From positions 124,001 to 188,000 of the forward strand of contig NZ_BMKR01000004.1 of assembly GCF_014644435.1 (NCBI RefSeq): a stretch of 64,000 nt of DNA, given 5' to 3'. Below are positions 59,313 through 64,000 of this stretch, piece after piece (within the stretch, counting starts at the first letter, position 1; each line of letters begins with the position of its first letter). Below the pieces are notes generated by a model. It saw nothing but the letters and a program-made list of their open reading frames with translations, did no database searches and was not told the DNA's origin. The position numbers were made by a program, and so were the translations under genes. Origin of the DNA: Paenibacillus albidus (GTDB lineage Bacteria > Bacillota > Bacilli > Paenibacillales > Paenibacillaceae).

Positions 59313-61040
59313 TTGTACAAGTTTATCCGATTTATTCAACCTTATTGGTTCGCAGCCATCCTGGGGCCGCTTTTTATGCTGCTCGAAGTCTGTATGGATC
59401 TGCTTCAGCCGAAGCTGATGGCCAGCATTGTGAACCAGGGGGTGACTGCAGGGAACCTGAGGCATATTGCTGATACGGGAGCATTGATGCTGGCTGTTGC
59501 TGTTGTCGGCTTGATCGGCGGGGTCGGCTGCACGGTCTACTCGACCATTGCTTCGCAGAGTTTTGGTGCGGATCTGCGGCAAGAGCTTTTTCAAAAGGTG
59601 CAATCCTTATCCATCCGCAGTCTGGACCGTTTCGATTCCGGCTCTGTTGTTACCCGGCTTACCGGAGATGTTGTGCAACTGCAGAATCTGGTACTGGTCG
59701 TACGCCGGATGTTTGCACGCCAATTGTTCCAGTTTGCCGGAAGTTTGGTTATGGCTTTTATTATTAGCCCGCGTCTGTCACTGCTCTTGCTGGCAATGAT
59801 TCCATTGTTGGTTCTGTTTCTGTATGTAACGACCCGGCTGACCGTTCCCCTCTACGGAAGAGTGCAGGAGAAGCTGGATCAGTTGAACACGATGATGCAG
59901 GAGAACTTGGCCGGGATTCGGGTCGTCAAAGCCTTTGTGCGCAGCCGGCATGAAGAACAGCGTTATGGAGACAGTAACTCCAATTTCCTGAAGGCCAGTC
60001 TGAAAGCGGCGAAGCTCGTCGCCATTAATACACCGGTGATGTCGCTGATTCTTAACTTCAGTGTGGTAGGGGCGTTGTGGTATGGAGGTGTTTTGTCGAG
60101 AGAAGGAGTGCTGCCGGTAGGAGATTTGGCGGCATTCCTCACTTATATTACCCAATTGCTGTTCGCTACGCTCGGCATGGGCAACCAGTTAATGACCCTC
60201 TCCCGTGCCAAGGCTTCAGCAGACCGGATAAATGATGTTCTGGTTGTGCCCGCAGATCATGTTGGCGAAGCTGCAAGCGGGAAAACGCCCGCGGCGGCTA
60301 TTGAGAAGCTTGAATTTCGCCACGTCAGCTTCAGCTATGACGGCAACCCGGAGCATGCTGTGCTGCGCGAGATTAATTTTACGGCACTGCGGGGCCAGAC
60401 CGTTGGAATTATCGGGGTGAACGGCTCCGGTAAATCCACTTTGGTGAGCTTGATTCCGCGGTTCTATGATGTGACACAGGGGCAGATTCTCCTGGACTCC
60501 TGCAATATAAATGACCTGCAGCCTGAAGTGCTGCATCAAAAAGTGGGGATGGTGCTTCAGCAGTCACTGCTCTTCAGCGGAACGATTCTGGACAATATCC
60601 GTTATGGCAAACCGGAAGCGGGACTGGAGGAGGTGGAAGCGGCAGCGAAGCTGGCTCAGGCGCATGATTTTATTATCGGCTTGCCTGACGGCTATCAGAC
60701 CCTGCTTGGCCAACGCGGTGTGAACTTGTCCGGAGGGCAAAAGCAGCGGATTTCCATCGCCCGGACCCTAATGCTCAAACCGCAATGCATTATTTTGGAC
60801 GACTGTACCAGTGCGGTGGATCTGAACACGGACCTGCGTATACGGCAGTCTCTGCAGAACGTCATGAAAGACAGCATTTGTCTGATCATCGGCCAGAGAA
60901 TCGCGTCCATTCAGCATGCGGATGTCATTCTGGTGCTGGAAGAAGGGCGGATTACAGCGCGGGGTTCGCACCAGGAACTGCTGCACAGCAGTCCCCTTTA
61001 TCGGGAGATTGCAACATCCCAGCAAGGAGCACAGCCATGA
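59313..61040 (+). CDS. ABC exporter half-transporter with degenerate ATP site (BmrC-like)
   Basis: A 575-residue protein: six membrane helices (about 1-300), then an ATPase domain with Walker A GVNGSGKST, Q-loop MVLQQSLLFSG, signature LSGGQKQR and Walker B IILDDCTSAVD. The catalytic Glu after Walker B is Asp (Asp 497), and the switch residue is Gln in IIGQR rather than His. This is the mark of the degenerate half in heterodimeric exporters such as BmrCD, LmrCD and TM287/288. The second half follows, overlapping by four bases. TTG 59313 after GAGGTG is preferred over TTG 59298. Confidence 0.92.
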   Translation: MYKFIRFIQPYWFAAILGPLFMLLEVCMDLLQPKLMASIVNQGVTAGNLRHIADTGALMLAVAVVGLIGGVGCTVYSTIASQSFGADLRQELFQKVQSLSIRSLDRFDSGSVVTRLTGDVVQLQNLVLVVRRMFARQLFQFAGSLVMAFIISPRLSLLLLAMIPLLVLFLYVTTRLTVPLYGRVQEKLDQLNTMMQENLAGIRVVKAFVRSRHEEQRYGDSNSNFLKASLKAAKLVAINTPVMSLILNFSVVGALWYGGVLSREGVLPVGDLAAFLTYITQLLFATLGMGNQLMTLSRAKASADRINDVLVVPADHVGEAASGKTPAAAIEKLEFRHVSFSYDGNPEHAVLREINFTALRGQTVGIIGVNGSGKSTLVSLIPRFYDVTQGQILLDSCNINDLQPEVLHQKVGMVLQQSLLFSGTILDNIRYGKPEAGLEEVEAAAKLAQAHDFIIGLPDGYQTLLGQRGVNLSGGQKQRISIARTLMLKPQCIILDDCTSAVDLNTDLRIRQSLQNVMKDSICLIIGQRIASIQHADVILVLEEGRITARGSHQELLHSSPLYREIATSQQGAQP

Positions 61041-62809
61041 ATTCGACATCTGCGACATTAAAAAAACTGGGTGGCTACCTGCTTCAGCAGCCAATCCGCC
61101 TGATCTTGGTCATTGCTTTGACGGTGGCCGCTGCCGGCCTTACATTAGCATGACCTTATTTAATTGGTGCCGCCCTGGACCGGTATATTATCCCGGGAGA
61201 ATATGATGGATTTCTGCAGCTGTGTCTTCTTCTGACCGGTGTATATGCCGGAATCAGTCTGGTGAACTGGCTGCAAAGTATTATTCTTGCCGATGTCTCG
61301 CAGCGGACCGTCTGGAGCCTCCGCAGGGATCTGTTCCATCACCTGCAGCAGCTGCCGGTCCCTTTTTTTGCCGGAAAAAGCCATGGTGAGCTGATGAGCC
61401 GCACAACCAATGACATCGACAATGTCTCTAATACGCTGAACCAAAGTTTGGTGCAGATCATTTCAAGTGTGATTATGCTGTTCGGCTCCTTCACTCTCAT
61501 GCTTATGTTAAATGTCTGGCTGACGCTGGTCGCTCTGGTAACAGCACCCTTGATCGCAATCGCAGCCAAGCAGATCAGCCGCAGAACACAGGCGGGCTTC
61601 AAAACACAGCAACAGGAGCTGGGTCAATTAAACGGTTTTATTGAAGAAAGCGTCTCCGGGCATAAGGTGGTCTATTTGTTCCACCAGGAAGAGCGGATTG
61701 CTGCCCAGTTTAGCGAAACCAATGAGAAACTGAAAAAAGCCGGAATAAAGGCCCAGATTCTCTCTGGCACAATGGGTCCATTAATGAACCTGTTCAGCCA
61801 TCTTAGCTATCTGCTGATTGCAGCAATAGGCGGCTGGTTGGCTGTCCGAGACTTGGCTACGGTTGGTGTGATTATCAGCTTCCTGGGATACTCCAAGCAG
61901 TTCAGCGGTCCGCTGAATGAAGTGGCGAATCAATACAACATGATTCAATCGGGGGTTGCCGGTGCAGAACGTGTCTTTGAAATGATGGAGGTGCCTTCGG
62001 AATACGAGGAGGGCTTCCTGAAACCTATGGAACCGATTGCCGGCAAGGTGGAATATAGAGGGGTTGGGTTTGGGTATGATTCCGGCAAGGCTATTCTGCG
62101 GGAGATCTCCTTCACTGCAAATCCTGGAGATACGATTGCACTCGTGGGGCCAACGGGGGCGGGGAAAACGACGATTGTCAATTTGCTGGGCCGTTTTTTT
62201 GAAGTGGACGAAGGCCAGATTCTGATTGACGGCACCGATATTCGCAAAGTGGACCGAAACAGTCTGCGTTGCCAGCTCGGCATTGTGCTTCAAGATGCGC
62301 ATCTGTTCTCAGGTTCAGTCCGCGAGAATATCCGTTATGGCAGACTGGACGCCTCCGATGAAGAAGTGGAACAAGCGGCGGAGCAGGCTTATGCCCATTC
62401 GTTTATTATGCGCTTGCCGCAAGGGTATGAGACGGAACTGTCCGCCGAAGGCGGCAATCTCAGCCAGGGCCAGCGGCAGCTGATTACCATTGCCCGCGCC
62501 ATTCTGGCTGATCGGGCGCTGCTCATTCTGGATGAGGCGACCAGCAGTGTCGACACGCTGGCGGAGATTCATATCCAGAAGGCCATCAGGAAGTTGATTG
62601 CAGGACGTACGAGCTTTGTTATAGCCCATCGGCTCAGCACCATACGCCACGCCGATACCATCCTGTTTATTCAGGAGGGCAGAATTGCCGAGCAGGGCAG
62701 CCATGAGGAGTTAATGCAGCAGCAAGGCCTTTATTTCAAACTCCATGGCAAAGGCCAGCGGAGCGAGAATGAAGAGGACGCTGCACCGGCAGCAATGTCG
62801 CGGCAGTGA
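61037..62809 (+). pseudogene. second ABC exporter half-transporter (BmrD-like), interrupted by TGA
   Basis: The ATG overlaps the stop of the first half. The frame reads LKKLGGYLLQQPIRLILVIALTVAAAGLTLA for 38 codons, then an in-frame TGA at 61151-61153, and continues without a shift as PYLIGAALDRYI to 62809. The family normally has Gly there (LAGPYLIG), so one base change GGA to TGA explains it. Everything after is intact: six helices, Walker A GPTGAGKTT, signature LSQGQRQL, Walker B LLILDEATSSVD with the catalytic Glu, and His in VIAHRLST. Only this half has a full catalytic site, so the whole exporter is probably inactive unless the stop is read through. A reading error is possible. Confidence 0.88.
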
Positions 62810-62823
62810 GCCGGGGAGACGCC

Positions 62824-63177
62824 GAATTCAAAGGCATTTATGCCTCCCGTTCCGGCTGGATCAGCGGAACGGTTGAATTCAAAGGCATTTATGCCTTCCG
62901 TTCCGGCTGAATCACCGGAACGGCTGAATTCAAAGGCATAAATGCCTTTCGTTCCGGCTGAATCACCGGAACGGCTGAATTCAAAGGCATAAATGCCTCC
63001 CGTTCCGGCTGAATCAGCGGAACGATTGAATTCAAAGGCATTTATGCCTTTCATTCCGGCGGGATCCGCGGAATGGCTGAATTCAAAGGCATAAATGCCT
63101 TCCATTCCGGCTGAATCAGCGGAACGGTTGAATTCAAAGGCATAAATGCCTTCCGTTCCGGCTGGATCAGCGGAACG
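62824..63177 (+). repeat. 51-bp palindromic tandem array, array 2
   Basis: Seven exact 51-base units starting at 62824, 62875, 62926, 62977, 63028, 63079 and 63130, each opening with GAATTCAAAGGCA. Two dyads recur: AAAGGCA-(TTTA or TAAA)-TGCCTTT, and CGTTCCG ... CGGAACG around CTGA/TCAG. In the fifth copy the second dyad reads CATTCCG ... CGGAATG, changed on both arms so that pairing is kept. Open frames cross the array on the minus strand with a 17-residue period, but no gene start supports coding. It lies between the ABC genes and DUF1657. Compare array 1 at 12494. Confidence 0.92.
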
Positions 63178-63180
63178 CAA

Positions 63181-63236
63181 AGGGGCTGTTTCATTCGTCA
63201 TCTAGCGATGACTCATGAGACAGCCCCTTCGTTTTT
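63181..63236 (+). terminator. terminator after array 2
   Basis: AGGGGCTGTTTCAT / ATGAGACAGCCCCT stem (one G-T pair) enclosing GTCAT / ATGAC, followed by TCGTTTTT. It directly abuts array 2 and converges on the DUF1657 gene. Confidence 0.8.
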
Positions 63237-63441
63237 AGAACCCTTTATATTGTGGTTCTTCTTTTTCAAGCTCCTGTACCCTTGATTCTACTTGCTGTAC
63301 GATTTGTTTGGTTTGATCTGCGGCATTGGTGAATAAAGTTTTGGCATCCTGATTCTGTGTTTCCAGGGCGAATTGCTCCAAACTCGCTTGAGCTCCTTTT
63401 AAAGAGGCTACACATGTCTTGACCTGTGAGGCAACTGTCAT
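63235..63441 (-). CDS. DUF1657 small protein
   Basis: A 68-residue helical protein of the DUF1657 family (MTVASQVKTCVASLKGAQASLEQFALETQNQDAKTLF ... ADQTKQIVQQVESRVQELEKEEPQYKGF). It is often found next to DUF421 and spoVA genes in Bacillales, including the mobile spoVA operon that raises spore heat resistance. A DUF421 gene lies directly upstream here in divergent orientation. The function is unknown. The ATG follows GGAGGGACA. Confidence 0.92.
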   Translation of the reverse strand: MTVASQVKTCVASLKGAQASLEQFALETQNQDAKTLFTNAADQTKQIVQQVESRVQELEKEEPQYKGF

Positions 63442-63629
63442 TGTTTTGTCCCTCCGTTTCGTTGGTATGTGACTGATTGCTACCTGATAAGGATGAACCT
63501 CAGCTTCCTGTATTATTCAGGGAGGTTGAAGTTTGAAACAACATAAGAGTAATTAAATCCCAGTTTTATTCTTAGCCATTTTACAAATAATGAAATAAGG
63601 AATTGAAGATCCCTGGGAGGTTATTACGC

Positions 63630-64000
63630 ATGCCTGAATGGCTGGAGGTTATTGTACGCACACTTTTTGCTGTGGTGGTCCTGTTCTTGTTAACAAAGCT
63701 GCTGGGGAAAAGACAGGTGTCGCAGCTGTCCTTTTTTGAGTACATTACAGGCATCACCATTGGTAGTTTGGCTGCATATATTTCACTGGATACAGACAAG
63801 ACCTGGCACCTGGGGCTTATCGCCCTTATGGTATGGGTGGCGGTCTCACTCGGTATCGAATTTCTGAAAATCAAAAGCAAAAAGGCGCGGGATTTCATTG
63901 ATTTCAAAGCCCAAGTCCTGATTAAAGATGGTAAAATTCTAGAAGATAATATGAAAAAAGAACGTTTGTCCGTGGATGAGCTGCTCGAAGAGCTGCGCAA
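63630..64000 (+). CDS. DUF421 (YetF-like) membrane protein, 3' end outside window
   Basis: The first 123 codons of a DUF421 protein: WLEVIVRTLFAVVVLFLLTKLLGKRQVSQLSFFEYITGITIGSLAAYISL contains two or three membrane helices and the family motif GKRQ..QLSFFEYI, and DFKAQVLIKDGKILEDNMKKERLSVDELLEELR begins the soluble domain. Family members are about 230-290 residues (from memory). The start ATG follows GGGAGG by about 11 bases. It is divergent from the DUF1657 gene, and the combination recalls spoVA-type clusters; whether spoVAC/D/E follow cannot be seen here. Confidence 0.93.
   Translation, partial: MPEWLEVIVRTLFAVVVLFLLTKLLGKRQVSQLSFFEYITGITIGSLAAYISLDTDKTWHLGLIALMVWVAVSLGIEFLKIKSKKARDFIDFKAQVLIKDGKILEDNMKKERLSVDELLEELR

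Noticed and set aside
61151..61153. Selenocysteine at the in-frame TGA
   Set aside because: The site is a membrane-helix Gly in relatives, no Cys homologue is known there, and no SECIS-like hairpin or sel genes are seen.
62731..63201. Minus-strand gene of 156 codons with 17-residue repeats (GIYAFEF)
   Set aside because: The frame is open because 51 is a multiple of three; it has no ribosome site and runs into the antisense of the ABC gene. Other frames through both arrays are open for the same reason.

Overview
The window looks like a chromosomal piece of a spore-forming Firmicute, most likely Paenibacillus (inference). The signs are moderate G+C, strong AGGAGG-type ribosome sites with frequent GTG/TTG starts, the smc-ftsY neighbourhood, a YteA-family sporulation protein, a GlcT-controlled PTS operon, many MFS/ABC transporters with their own regulators, and a DUF1657/DUF421 pair at the right edge. 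No rRNA, tRNA, CRISPR or prophage was seen.

Layout. 1-1.7 kb: hydE (cut by the window edge) and fdhD on the minus strand. 1.9-7.1 kb: smc, a GNAT acetyltransferase and ftsY. 7.1-12.4 kb: a gene-free stretch with short repeats, an SDR oxidoreductase, a decayed epimerase, an HXXEE membrane protein with a TetR regulator, then DUF2087, GIY-YIG and DUF1992 genes. 12.5-12.9 kb: a 51-bp palindromic tandem array. 13-19.2 kb: GNAT, hrpB, a general stress protein behind a SigB-like promoter, an M23 peptidase, an Rtp-like replication terminator homologue and a YteA-like protein. 19.4-25.6 kb: a DivIVA-domain protein, a large hybrid histidine kinase, and a glcT / EIIA / EIICB operon behind an RNA antiterminator. 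25.7-26.3 kb: an IS1182-type remnant. 26.4-31.6 kb: a chemoreceptor, then a SigX-like ECF sigma factor, its probable anti-sigma factor and an ABC-2 exporter. 31.7-41.4 kb: HxlR, a GTP cyclohydrolase II-like enzyme, a three-gene ABC-2 exporter, azlCD with a MocR regulator, and a TetR/MFS pair. 41.5-46 kb: PadR, an FtsW-like protein with an added N-terminal domain, and three secreted proteins including a VanX-like D,D-dipeptidase. 46-50.3 kb: a second TetR/MFS pair and an EamA/LysR divergent pair. 50.3-59.2 kb: carbohydrate oxidation genes (LacI, three Gfo/Idh/MocA dehydrogenases, ThuA, a sugar isomerase/epimerase, AraC) around an MFS/ArsR pair. 59.3-62.8 kb: a heterodimeric ABC exporter whose second subunit has an in-frame TGA. 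62.8-63.2 kb: a second 51-bp palindromic array. 63.2-64 kb: DUF1657 and the start of a DUF421 gene.

The most unusual signal is the pair of palindromic arrays at 12.5 and 62.8 kb. They differ in sequence, but both have a 51-bp period and the same design: a TGCC..GGCA arm pair that is either closed by an A/T tetraloop between units or folds around an inner stem within a unit. In the second array one inner stem has changed on both arms so that pairing is kept. Other points of interest are the Rtp homologue, the GlcT-type RNA switch in front of glcT itself, the LacI gene with no ordinary start codon after its ribosome site, the interrupted ABC subunit, and the FtsW fusion beside a secreted D,D-dipeptidase.
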